Source of the DNA: Phaseolus vulgaris
Lineage: Eukaryota; Streptophyta; Magnoliopsida; Fabales; Fabaceae
DNA length: 64,000 bases
Direction: 5' to 3'
NCBI RefSeq assembly: GCF_000499845.2
Contig: NC_023756.2
Location: forward strand, 41,045,393 to 41,109,392
In this document: positions 11,994 to 23,656 of the stretch, one piece after another
How positions within the stretch are numbered: the first letter of the stretch is position 1
Layout of the letters: each line of letters opens with the position of its first letter
Translations under genes and position numbers: made by a program
The notes under the pieces: generated by a model
Told to the model about the DNA's origin: nothing
The model's input: the letters and a program-made list of their open reading frames with translations, nothing else
The model's database searches: none

Positions 11994-13109
11994 TATGTAG
12001 GTTACAAAATCCGTAATCATTAATCATGCAATATGTGATTCTCACTTTTTTTATATTGAAGGTGAGACCCTACCCATTTAGGAAAACATTTTTCATCATT
12101 TGTTAACATGAAACAAGTCTATTATCTTAAATTTGATAAAATTTCGGCAGCATTGTATCGGTCTCCGAAATACACAAAATAAAAGTGGTAACAAAGCATC
12201 ACAATCAAATATACAGTGGAGAACAAAACAAAATTGTTTCAACCGAAATTTCACAAAATTTAAAGTTCAACTTACAATGTGTATGTATTAATAACTTAAT
12301 ACAAATTCTGAAATTATCTAATCGAATCATTCGAGATTTAATATATAGGACTAATGTTAAACCTCTTGTACTAAATCTTAAACGAGAAATAGGGTTGGTT
12401 AATGTGGTTTGAATACAATAATTGTTTTAAATAAAATTAGTACAACAAAATTAAAATATATCACCTATAAACATATATAACTACATTTTTCCTTTAATTT
12501 TCATACAATACATTTTATAAATTTCTTATATTTTAACTTCTAAAATTTTAAACAAACTAATGACTAAATAATTAAGTCACTCCTAAATACTAGAATAATT
12601 AATTAGTCTTATAATTTAATATTCCTAAATTATAAATTACAATTTTAAACATCTAATGACATTAATAATTTGTATTAAATTAATTTCAATTAAACATTTA
12701 AATAACACATTTAAAAATTTAAGGTGATTGAAATCCCCAAAAACAATCATACTTTCAATTTTAAGAAGAAAATAAAGATCTAGAACACTAACCTCAATGA
12801 CGAATTTTCACCACAAATGTTCAAATTCAATCGGATCGAAACCTCCACCATCCAAATGAGTCACAAATAAAAAAGCAAAACCCTAAGATGGCTTCAAACA
12901 GGTTCACAATCACCTTGGCACTCCAGCCCCCGAAAAAGAAGAGAGAATAAATTGCACAATGCCAACAATACGAGAAGAAAAGTCATGGTACAAAATTTAA
13001 ACAATTCTACGTTGAACCCTAATATAAAATATCCATATTTAGGTCTATTAACATAAGTGTACATCATAAATATAGACATTTATATCAGATACTTAGGATC
13101 CGATATAAA
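11994..13109 (-). other. Probable 5' leader and subterminal region of the CACTA element
   Basis: No protein gene was recognised here. A leader-like segment near 12120-12180 (minus strand 'gtgtatttcggagaccgata') precedes the transposase start, and a GC-richer block at 12800-12910 resembles an untranslated first exon. The right limit is drawn at the palindrome at 13079-13109. All of this is inference from position. Confidence 0.35.
13079..13109. repeat. Palindrome with 12-bp arms
   Basis: TTTATATCAGAT (13079-13090) and ATCCGATATAAA (13098-13109) are inverted copies with one mismatch around a 7-bp loop. It may be a subterminal repeat of the CACTA element, where transposase-binding repeats are usual, but further copies were not found. 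Confidence 0.6.
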
Positions 13110-13453
13110 AATAATTATAAAAATGTCATTGCATATTTTCTTAATCTACATAAAATCTATGACCTAATTTAATCCTTTTAAACTAGCGAACAACAATAAC
13201 TATATAAGCCAACCTAAAACATGCAATCACAGGATTAGATGTATCCATAGGAACATGTTTACTAAAAACTACTAAAAACAAATTTTAGATTTATAAAGGT
13301 GTAGGGAATGGCTATCCCAATTTAAGTTTAAGTTATTGGACAGTAAAGTTTTGAATTAAAAAAAAAAGTTAAGACACATGTATCATATAGAATTAAAAAC
13401 TTAGTAGCAACTAATAAACCAGTTAATTCCCCTTAATGCAACTTGGATGGTTG

Positions 13454-13574
13454 TGTTGGAGATTCTACATCGACTAGAGATTAGAGTCTTTCATTGTATA
13501 TAAGTGAGTGCAAACCTCGACCTTATGAGCCGGTTTTATGGGATTGAGTTAGGCTTAAAGTCAACTTCGTAATA
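13454..13574 (+). repeat. Solo LTR of a TRIM retrotransposon
   Basis: The 121-bp block starts 'tgttggagattctacatcga', contains 'ttatgagccggttttatggg' and ends near 'aaagtcaacttcgtaata'. It matches the LTRs of the fuller TRIM at 32223-32566 in the same orientation. No primer-binding site follows, so it is a solo LTR. Confidence 0.7.
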
Positions 13575-15780
13575 GGTTGTAAATATGTAAAGTAATTTAT
13601 ACTATAGTATACTATATTTGTTTATGTTTTTTTTACGTGGTGAATTTGTGGTGAAATGTGGAGTTATTTGTAAAGAATTTCTTAAAAGTTTTGTTATTAT
13701 GATGATTGTTTATGTTTTTTTTATGTGAGATATGTATATTTTCTTAGCTTATGTCATGTGTGGGTTTATTAGGTTGTCTTGAGTTTTTGGTATAATATTC
13801 TCGAATTATAACAAATTGCTTTTATTGGGTGCTTGGAACATATATAAATGTGTGATTTTAATTTTTTTTTATTTTTTATTTTGTAAAAGGAATCACTCCT
13901 TAAATGATCTATATTTATTTAATTATTTTTGTTAATAAAAAAATATTTATTTATATTTCCTATCCCCTCTTGTTTTCTTCTAGTATATTTGGTTAATTAA
14001 ATTTCTTAAAAATATATCTCTATAAAGAAAAAATATACGACTTTCCAATAGTTAATTATAGTTCCTCAATAATTATTTTCAAATTTAGTTGCTAATAAGC
14101 TATTATAAATATACAAAGTATTAATTATATTTAAAGGAGAATAAAACAAATATACATATGAAGGTAGTGGAGGAATGAGAAAGAAAATAACCAAAAAATG
14201 AAAAAAAAAGTAACAGTAAGGTATGTAAAGGTCATATTCAATATGCATGCTCATTCTGAACTAAGTTATTAGGTGCAATGACTTAGGATTCAGTTAAAAG
14301 GGTCTAAATTTTTTTTATACTTTAAAAAAAATTATATATATTTTTAGTTTATTTGATTTAATTACTTAATTAATTATAATTACAATCTTTCTTTATAAAA
14401 ATAAAGAGCAGATAATTGTAATCAAGAATAATAACATTATATCAAATCTTAGAATATCAAAATTGTATATATGTTAATAGAAAAGTTATTATTCATTTTA
14501 ATATCATATCTTTATTCAGAGATATCAAATCGTTTTTCCCTATTTTATTGATTTCATTTTTATAATATAAATAAAGTACTCGTGATAGCACTCAAACACA
14601 TATTTTCATCTTAATACCTTTGAAGGTAAAACAACTCTCATTACTCAATTTAATCATACATTGGGATTCATAGAATTTTTTTAGAAGAGGAAGACATTAT
14701 TCAAATTTGGTAGAGTACAAAAGGTAATACATATATTTTTTTGTGTATTCTTTTTATTGTTTGATATTTGAAATGAAAATGTGTTACTTTTGTTTATTAT
14801 TATTGAAAATAATGATACATATATGTAAATATAAAAGAGTACTAAAAGATAATTGAAAATTTCATTCTAAAAAATAAAATAAAATAATGAAGTGTTTTGA
14901 AATGCATGGTAGAACAATTTATTAGTGATGTAATATTAGTTTGAAATTTTTGTCAAAATTCAGACTTTTTTTTTTGTTATTTTATTTAATATTTAGGAAG
15001 TATACATTTTATCAATCCTTGAAACTTTCTTTGTCAATTCTTAATAGGAAAAATTGGAGAAAGATGGGGATTTTATTTTTAAGTTTCTTTTAAGAAATAT
15101 TCTTACTCATAATCAAGAAAAGAAAACATGAAAACTTTTTTTTTGTGAATAAATCATTAACAATGGAAGTAAGAGAACAATACAGATTTAATTGAAACTT
15201 TTTGAATTATTAGAAAAGAGATTGCCTAATCCTCTTGTAAAACCATAAGAGGCATGAATTCTAAGCCAACATCAAACACAATCCTTCATTTAATAATTAA
15301 TTTTATTTCTTGACAATATTAAATGCTAAACATTTTATATTATTATTTAACTATATTATATTAAATATATTGTTAAAAAGTCTTAAATGTGTAAACATTT
15401 AATAAGTAATTTTTTAATGATTTATAAACATAATAGTAAATGGTATTACATAAAAGTATTATGCTAGTATTAAGAGAAAATTGAATGAAAAGAAATTAAA
15501 AAAGTAGGAGGGGTAGTCTTATCATAAATATTCCATTATGTTAAGAGGTGGTAGACCGTTTAAGAAAGTTTTCATTTTTTACCTTAGAAAAGAGTGCAAA
15601 AAATATTTGAAACATAAAAGAGGGGATTTTGTGATTTTCTTTCTTTATCCATCTAGCCCTCAAATATAGTATAAAACAATATTCAAATTTGCACTTGCAT
15701 GAAAATAAGGAATTATTTTTTATTTTCTTATTTTCTTTTTATAAAGTTATTTTTTTATAATTGAATATTTTGATTTTATC
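13575..15780. other. AT-rich intergenic region upstream of the HD-ZIP gene
   Basis: Long A/T runs, short unrelated open frames and no recognised repeat or gene. The region 13110-13453, left of the TRIM LTR, is similar. Confidence 0.5.
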
Positions 15781-15936
15781 AATTATAGACTCGTGGCACA
15801 CATGTTTTTCAACACGAACCCACTGTTTTGAATGACCATATTGCCCCATGGGGCTGTTGCGGTATTGCATGCATTACACTGTTGCTGTGGAAAGACAAGG
15901 TAATACAGAAATCAGTAGTGTCGAATCACAGACTTC

Positions 15937-15944
15937 CACGTGTC
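15937..15944 (+). promoter_or_regulatory. G-box/ABRE-like site
   Basis: CACGTGTC lies about 95 bp upstream of the TATA-like element of the HD-ZIP IV gene. CACGTG cores bind bZIP and bHLH factors, and the -TC extension resembles an ABA-response element. Function is inferred only from sequence and position. Confidence 0.4.
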
Positions 15945-16031
15945 CTTGGTTTCACACGCTAAAGAAAGAGCAAAACAAACATAAGAAACTGTTGTTTTGT
16001 GTGTCAGTGGGGCCCACACGGCTCTTAGATG

Positions 16032-16040
16032 TTATATATT
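16032..16040 (+). promoter_or_regulatory. TATA box of the HD-ZIP IV gene
   Basis: A TTATATATT stretch at 16032-16040 is followed about 30 bp later by a GA-rich leader (agagagagagaacagag) typical of plant 5' UTRs. Transcription would start near 16065. Confidence 0.45.
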
Positions 16041-16064
16041 TTGTCAAATGTCTGAAGAGTTTAT

Positions 16065-16532
16065 AGAGAGAGAGAACAGAGAAAAAGAGTGTCAGATTTA
16101 AGAAGATTTTTTTCAGAGAAAAACTCTGCATGCAATTCAGTGAAGAAAGAGAGGATCAAAACATTGGATTTCAAAATGGGAATTGGGTTTTGAGTTTTGA
16201 TCCAAAAGGTTATTTTTTTAATTAATTTCTTTAAGAGAATTACATATGTTTGAGAAACACAAATTACTAACTTTTCTTCTTCCTGAGTCCATGTATGTCA
16301 ACTCTGTCACTGTCTATTCACTTGTTGTTAGTGTTGAATAAAAAATATTTTCTTTCATTTATTCATTTTTACATATGTGTTAATGTCATTGTAATAATAA
16401 CATATCATCTAATATGTTTTCTCTATTCTTTTCCACAGATCCTAGTGAGAAAAAGAGTTGAAGGTTCTGAAGGTTATTACAAAAGAAAAATAAAATTTAC
16501 TATCATTTTGTTTGAGACTGCTCAGTTAAAAG
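16065..16532 (+). other. Spliced 5' untranslated exons of the HD-ZIP IV gene
   Basis: A first non-coding exon probably runs to 16208 (ccaaaag|gttatt). A second candidate exon spans 16439-16532 (ttccacag|atcc ... ttaaaag|gtataa). The coding exon begins after an acceptor at 17532 (accactgcag|tgaggg), 9 bp before the ATG. Introns of about 230 and 1000 bp would result. Exon 2 might be skipped; only transcripts can decide. Confidence 0.45.
16130..16461 (+). CDS. Candidate spliced upstream ORF (33 codons) in the HD-ZIP IV leader
   Basis: An ATG at 16130 opens a frame that stays open to the predicted donor at 16208 and, after the predicted splice to 16439, ends at a TGA at 16459-16461. The start reads MQFSEEREDQNIGF. 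Both predicted splice sites keep the frame open. It would end more than 70 nt of mature leader before the main ATG. A role in translational control is possible but unproven. Confidence 0.3.
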
Positions 16533-17541
16533 GTATAATTTTGACTTTGTACCCATGTTTATTTCTTTATAGTTGATGTTTTTTTTTGCTTTTCTTTGGT
16601 TCTTCCAAACTTTTATTAGTGAACGGGGTTGTTTTGCTTTGATTTGACACCATGCATTTGAAAAGTAATCACTTTGTGAATCTTGAATTTGTTTTTGTCT
16701 TTTCGGTAGAAAGTTTATCACTTTGTTGTGTTTGCATCGACTTTGGTGTTTAGACCCTTTTGGGTTTTGGAAAAGAAATAGTATTAACAAGGGATTTTGG
16801 CATGTCACTTCTGAGGCACATCAAAGAAAAACAATTAAGAGCATTTATTTGTGCTCGTGACTTTTTATTTTTCTATTTTGGTGGGTTATGAAAATTGAAT
16901 TGTTATTTTGCTACTGGCATAAGTTAATTCTATAGAGAGGAATGGATTAAAAGTCATGCATGAAGCATTAGAAGGGAACACCTTTTTACTTTTTACTTTT
17001 CTGCATGTCTGCAATTTTTAACCCAAACAAATTTAATGTTGTTGTGAACATTTGTCTCACTTTTAGTTTATGTCAAAAATAGATTGAAAATCCAGAAGTG
17101 AAAAGATGTTTTGATAAAACTGATAGACACAATTCTAGAATAGAGCCTAGAGAACTCGATGGTTGAAGGATGAAATGAAGAATATATAGAGAGTACTTGC
17201 AAAGAGTAAATGATCCATGACCTTTTACAGGGTTTGAGATTGAAGGTTTGTTTAGAAACAAACTACAATGTGAATTGTGGTTGATGGTTGGTAAGAGTGA
17301 TAGTTTTTGATAGAGTTAGTTGATGAACAGTTTTTTGTTGTCGATTCACTTCTTTCTTTCTTCATGTATTAACATTTTAAAGAAAAACTCCTTAATCTTG
17401 TATTTATCTACTATGATTCATCTCCCATTTGGTTTAGAAACCCTCTATGCATCTTGTTTTGTTATTTATGCTGTATGGATTATGATTTTGATTTGTACAT
17501 TTTATAACTCATTGTTGTTGTTACCACTGCAGTGAGGGAAA

Positions 17542-20514
17542 ATGGAAGGTCGTAGTGAAATGGGGCTAATTGGAGAGAGTTTTGATACGAGTAATTTGCT
17601 GGGGAGGCTTAGGGATGATGACTATGAAAGTCGGTCAGAAAGTGATAATTTTGATGGTGGATCTGGTGATGATCAAGATGTTGGCGATGATCAACCACAA
17701 AGAAAGAAGAAGAAATACCATAGACACACTCCTCAACAAATCCAGGATCTTGAAGCGTATGACTTTATACAATTATGAAATCATTTGTTTCTTGTTTCAA
17801 ATGTGATTTATCTGCTAGGGGTGATTTTTATTTTTTCTTTGTTTTTGATGTTTTGTTTTAGATTCTTTAAGGAGTGTCCTCATCCTGATGAGAAGCAAAG
17901 AACTGATCTCAGTAAGAGGCTTGGCTTGGAGAATAAGCAAGTGAAGTTCTGGTTTCAGAATCGACGAACCCAAATGAAAGTAAGTTAAATTGATTTGATT
18001 TAGCAGAGAATGGTATTTGTTTATGTCACTTAAAATGTTATACTGAGTGAATTGGTTTTGATGAATCAGACACAATTGGAAAGGCACGAGAACATGGTTC
18101 TTAAGCAGGAGAATGACAAGCTCAGAGCTGAGAATGGTGTGATGAAGGAAGCTTTGGCTAATCCTATATGTAACAACTGTGGTGGTCCAGCCATTCCTGG
18201 TCAAATTTCATTGGAGGAGCACCAGACAAGAATTGAAAACGCTCGTCTGAAGGATGAACTGAACCGAATATGTACATTAGCAAACAAGTTCTTGGGCAGG
18301 TCCCTCTCATCACTGGCCACTCCTATGTCTCTGCCACCCACAAATGCTGGTCTTGAACTTGCCATTGGAAGAAATGGAATTGGTGGTTCAAGCAATTTTG
18401 GCATGCCCTTGCCAATTGGGTTTGAGGTTGGTGATGGAGGTTTAGGCTCCTCACCTGCAATGCAAAGTATGGCTGCTAGAGTACCAGTGGGAATGATGGG
18501 AAACGAAATCCATCTCGAAAGATCTATGCTTATAGATATTGCAATAAATGCTATGGATGAATTAGTTAAGATGGCTCGACAAGATAACCCTCTTTGGATT
18601 AAGAGTTCTGATGGTAGGAACGAAGTACTAAACTGTGAGGAATACGCAGGAATATTTCCTACCTTTGTTGGAACAAAACCTGCTGGCTATGTAACTGAAG
18701 CTACAAGGGCTACTGGAGTTGTATTAGCCAGCAGTTTAGGCCTTGTGGAAACATTCATGGACGTGGTATGATACCTAATTTCTTAGTGTCATGTATATTT
18801 ACTTTCTAGATTGTAAAGTATGCCATAATTCAAAGAAACTATTTAGCAGAAAAATTTGATATATTGATAAATTTTGACTGAATATCATGATTTTTTGGAC
18901 TTGAATTATTTGAACAGGATCGGTGGTCAGAGATGTTTTCATCTATGGTGGCTAGTGCTTGCACTTTGGATGTGTTATCTAGTGGCACAAATGGAACGAG
19001 AAATGGAGCTTTGCAAGTGGTATGTTTCTATGTTGTGTTTGATGTTTGGTACCTTTGGCTCAATCAAACTAATTTGGGAATGTTTTTCAGATGTTAGCTG
19101 AATTTCAACTGCTTTCCCCACTGGTCCCTACTCGTCAATTGAGTTTCCTCAGGTTCTGCAAGCAACATGCTGAAGGTGTATGGGTTGTGGTTGATGTTTC
19201 TGTTGATATCATTCGTAATGCTGCCAATTCACATCCATTAATGAGTTGTAAGAGGCTTCCTTCTGGTTGTATCATTCAGGACATGACCAATGGTTTGTCC
19301 AAGGTAAGTGTTTCATATTGCATTAAATTTATAGTATTTTGTACTAGATTGTTGCTTAAGGTAAATTACACTGTTGTAGATTACATGGGTTGAACATTCT
19401 CAGTATGATGAGGGTGTGATCCACCAACTTTGTCGTCCATTGGTTAGCTCTGGCATTGGCTTTGGTGCTCAGAGATGGATTGCATCTCTCCTAAGACAGT
19501 GTGACTGCTTGGCAATCCTCATGTCCCCTCCTGCTCCATCTGATGACCCTATAGGTATGGATATTGTCACTGCCTTAAAGATAACTTTCTCACTTTGACT
19601 CATTTTTCATCAAGTTCCAATTTAATGGATATCCTTTATATCAGTCCTTAGCCAATCCAATAGGAGAAGCATCATGAAGCTGGCACAACGCATGACTGAG
19701 TGCTTCTGCTCAGGGATTTGTGCTTCATCTGCACGCAAGTGGGATGTTCTTCACATTGGTAGTCTGGCAGATGACATGAAAATCATGGCCAGGAAAACTG
19801 TGGACGACCCAAATGAGGCTCCTGGCATTGTATTGAGTGCTTCAACTTCTGTCTGGATGCCCGTTTCCCGACAAAGGGTGTTTGACTTCTTACGTAATGA
19901 ACAGTTGAGAGGGGAATGGGACATGTTGTCCAAAGGTGGTCCAATGAAGGAGATGCTCCATGTTCCCAAAGGCCAAGAACATGGAAACTGTGTTTCCATC
20001 CTTCATGTAAGTGCCTTTAACTGTTTGTTTTCTTTTTCTTGTTTGAAACCTCCAAAAAGCTTATCACTAATCCAAGCCATGCTCATTAGAAACAAGGCCA
20101 TGTGTTTAAACAAAGATCATTACCACCTTTGATTTAACACTCTTGTATTTGTTTTGTTTGCAGTATGCTAATAACGAGAGTAACATGTTTTATCTGCAAG
20201 AGTCATGGACTGATGCATCTGGCTCAATGGTTGTATATTCTCCCATCAACATGCAATCTTTGAACATGATGATGAACTGTGGAGATTCATCATTTGTGGC
20301 TCTTCGTCCCTCAGGATTTGCTATTCTGCCAGACGGCCACTCCAACAACAGTGACAACAATGATGGTGGCGGTAGCTGTTTGCTAACAGTTGGATTACAA
20401 ATGTTGCAGAATGACAACCAATCAGCCAAGTTCACAATGGAGTCAGTTCAAACTGTGAATTCCCTCCTTTCATGCACCATTCAAAAGGTCAAAGAAGCAT
20501 TAGGTGTTTCATGA
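17542..20514 (+). CDS. HD-ZIP class IV homeodomain-START transcription factor (ANL2/HDG1-like)
   Basis: Eight coding exons are predicted: 17542-17756, 17862-17979, 18070-18765, 18918-19019, 19091-19303, 19380-19554, 19645-20006 and 20164-20514. All junctions follow GT-AG, giving about 743 aa. The acidic N-terminus is followed by a homeodomain (about residues 54-112, [14 protein letters not shown] to [11 protein letters not shown]). A leucine zipper-loop-zipper follows with the CNNC pair typical of class IV (145-148). The START lipid-binding domain covers roughly 250-475, and a conserved C-terminal START-adjacent domain ends [15 protein letters not shown]. These proteins are nuclear regulators of epidermal identity and cuticle or pigment genes through L1-box promoters. 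[10 protein letters not shown], rather than the WFQNKRTQMK of ATML1/PDF2/HDG2, and the loop wording place it with ANL2/HDG1. Exact orthology cannot be decided here. All domains look intact. Confidence 0.93.
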
Positions 20515-22559
20515 TCAACAGTTTCTTATTAAGAACTTCATCACAAAAAAAAAAAACTTCCTTTTATTTTCTTCTGAAAGAAAACATAACATAGGTTCCT
20601 GGTTCCTATATTTTGGATGTATGGAATATTATTCTAGAATAGAAGAAGAATAGGTTGAGACAGAAAAGGGTTGAGTCAAGAACGAACCAATCCTGAAAAC
20701 AGCAAGAACTTGCTTTGTTTTGTGGTGGTTCGGGTATTGACTCATTACCTAAGTCTTAACTTTTTCATATCCAAAAGGAAAAGGATATATCAGATACTCA
20801 TGAACCCTATATTTCCATAAAAAAAATGCTCAACTTTGCAAACTTCTCTTCTTGAATCTTTTATATTGCATGTGCTGCTTTGTTACTGTGTGGTTTATAT
20901 GGAACATGGTTGTTGTTCCTACTTTCTTTTTTGTTTTGTTTTTTAAAACGCGTAGTAATTGATTTAGATAACGTATTTTATGAAAAGCCTATTAAATTTT
21001 GTGAAGAACAATGTTATTTGTTATGGAACTTTTTTCACGCAAATAACAGCTGGTTGATTGAGAATTAACTTGAACAAAAGGAAGAAATATTTTGAACTTT
21101 TCTAAGAAATAATATTTTCTGTGAACATGATTGTCACAAATTTATGCATAGAATCATTGACTTGTTGCCTAAAACACATTCTTTTTGTTTCAGTATTTTT
21201 TTATAATAAAATACCATTAGAGTCTAATTCTATAAATTGTTGTTGAGTATGTTGCATTGAATAAATTAGAGATATAATAAAAATATAAAACATATATATT
21301 ATTTTATGTTATAGTTTGTTTAAGCATAGAGAAAAAATGTTTTAGTTTTTGTAATGATGTTTTCAGGGTTTGTTATTTAATTTTTTGTATTGATGTTAAA
21401 GACTTATTTATTTTAAAACTGACATTATCTTATTGAGGCCAATGACATATTGTAACTGAAACAAGTTACAAGATGCTATTTAAATGATTATAAATACAAT
21501 TAAATGAATGAATGTCAGTTTTTATTAGCACATTTTTAATGTATTTTCAATCCGAATTTCAATAAAATTTACATTTGAAATTCTTTTATACCAGTTACTT
21601 TACTAGACCCATAACCTCTCACGTGGGTATTGTTTGCACTAGTTTCAATTTTGACTGCTAGGATGTTATAAATAATATCCAATTTTTTAAAAATATCTAA
21701 TTTTTTAAATTGGTAAAAATCATTTTTCCTTTCTTCATTAGTCTGTTGTATAAATTTTTTGTTTCATTTTATTAACATTTTATAACATCAAAATAAAATA
21801 TGTATTTTAATTAGAATTCATATAGGATAGAAAAATGGCAATTAATGAAAACATGACAACTCCTTTTGGTGACTTACAGAATAGATTATTAATAATTTTA
21901 ACAAAATAGATTATTGATAATTAACAAAAGGTTAAGGTGGTCCCATAAGCATATTCTCACCAAAAAGAATTATCTTCCAAAAATTTGTAAAAAGCAGAAA
22001 AATCATAATAAGGTATGGTTAACTGTGCTTTAAGGAATTTTTAATTTTTTAAAATTATTATTTTATTAATTGTACTATAAGAACATGATTGTTTGTAAAT
22101 GAGATTGAGAATTTTTCATCTCATGTGTCATGTTAAATACACTTGTCAATTTTTCTGCCTCATTTATCTAGATATGATAAAAAAAAAATTGTTTATTTTG
22201 ACTAAATAGTATATTGTATTTCTTTTGTGTAACAGATGCAAGTTTGACCTCAGAAGTTTGTTAAGAAAAATATATTTTTAACAAATAATTTTCAACATGT
22301 TTTTTTTATGAAACATATAAACATTGTTTTAGGTCAAATTAGAAAGAACGATAAGACGAACGTGTTCGAATGTTAAATTTATTTTCATCTTTTTTAGTTC
22401 AGAAAGGTCACATAGATGTAAGTTTTTATACCTTAAAATTCAATCACTTCATTAACATATTTTAATGTTTGTTTTGTCAAGTGAATAGGTTATATTTTAA
22501 AAAATTTTATAAAACATCTTATCTTATCTTAATGACTATTAACATATCAACTCTCCTCC
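20515..22559. other. 3' flank of the HD-ZIP gene and AT-rich intergenic DNA
   Basis: The first few hundred bases should hold the 3' UTR (an A-run at 20547, then 'tatattttggatgtatgg'). Beyond about 21100 the sequence is AT-rich, with no recognised gene or element. Confidence 0.5.
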
Positions 22560-23200
22560 TTCTATTATTACTACTTATAACAATAACTTGTAATGTGAAT
22601 GAAATAAGAAGAAGATAACAATTACACAACAATTTATATTGGTTTGTTTATCTCACGAACTACATTTAATTATTATCAACCATTCAATTAAGGTGTGTAA
22701 AGTACATGTTGATTATTATTTAGGTTTATAGGAATCTTTAATTAACTCCTTAAGTATTTTTTATACAAGTCACTCTTGACTTAATCGAGTATGTTTTGAA
22801 CTCGTAGTTACTCCTAGTTAATAGAGTATTCTTTACTCAAGTTAGTTTTGACTAACTTTGAATATTCTTTACATCTTGTCAGTCTTAATTAACCAAGTAT
22901 TCTTTTGAATTACGATCACTCTTAATTAACCGTCAACGATAATTCTTTAGTCAAGTAACTTTTTATTAAACTAAGTATTCTTTGTTAACGACTAAAATAT
23001 ATCAAGTACTCCTTATTAAACTAAGTACTTTTTGTTAACGACTAAAATATAAAGATTTAGTATTTCAATGATTTATTGATCATTCGTTCTATCAACAGCA
23101 AAAGTTATTTCTAACTAATATAATATTTATGCAGAAGAAGTTTATCGAAGAAGTTTTTGAACGAGAAGAACTTTAGTAATCCAATGAAGTGGGATGAGAA
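22560..23200. repeat. Degenerate Sirevirus-like LTR with an internal short tandem repeat
   Basis: 'acaatttatattggtttgtt tatctcacgaactacattta'-like wording at about 22625-22670 follows the order of the SIRE-type LTRs (gtttatactggttcactc ... gagctacatcca) at 2412, 45541 and 53341. Within it, 'tattaaactaagta' followed by 'tttgttaacgactaaaatat' occurs twice at about 22965 and 23013, a 48-bp period. Much decayed; ends not defined. Confidence 0.4.
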
Positions 23201-23656
23201 AATTAAAAACTCAAATACCAGAGTTAATTGAAACAAATAAGAAAATGTTTCATCAAATAATCAAAATTGCGAGTTTAACTTCTAAGTGAATAACTATATT
23301 AAGATTATGATTTATGTTAGTAAGCCTCAATCCAACAAATTTATCAATCTTATCTTACGCTGAAGATAGTTGCTGAAATTCTTGTATAAAGATGTTTTTC
23401 TCATACATCAACATGAGAATCAATGAAATCGTGGTTCATGAGAAAAAGCCAAAAAAATCGTTTCCCATGAACCAAGCTACGGTGGTATCTACAGACACAG
23501 TGCCTTGCATGTGCCGTTTTTCTATTTGATTGCAGGACTACATGAATAAAAAACACAGATTATTAGTGTAGATAGAATCATGTGTAAGTTGAATGTACTT
23601 CAAATATTTTTTATTTGTTTACATTCAAGATGATAAGGTATCATATTTTTCTCTCC

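Larger units (their letters stand above)
440..13109 (-). mobile_element. Decayed CACTA (En/Spm) DNA transposon with nested insertions
   Basis: Reading the minus strand from right to left gives pieces in the order expected for a plant CACTA element: transposase-associated and tnp2 domains (11993-11150), DUF4216 (about 6567-6385), a Transposase_24-type ORF (6195-5815, resuming at 3860), a DUF8039-like segment and an Ulp1-like protease tail (to about 440). Every coding piece carries stops or frameshifts, so the element is dead. It is broken by a Sirevirus-like LTR, two gypsy-type LTRs and half a LINE. Neither CACTA terminus was found, so both limits are approximate and the left end may lie outside the window. 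That all pieces belong to one element is an inference from order and orientation. Confidence 0.7.

Noticed and set aside
16295..16576. 93-codon open frame in the leader of the HD-ZIP gene
   Set aside because: It lies across a predicted intron and has no family features; hydrophobic runs come from T-rich intron sequence.
22187..23100. Possible gene in the region with repeated 'aactaagta' words
   Set aside because: No open frame of useful length; the wording fits a decayed LTR better.
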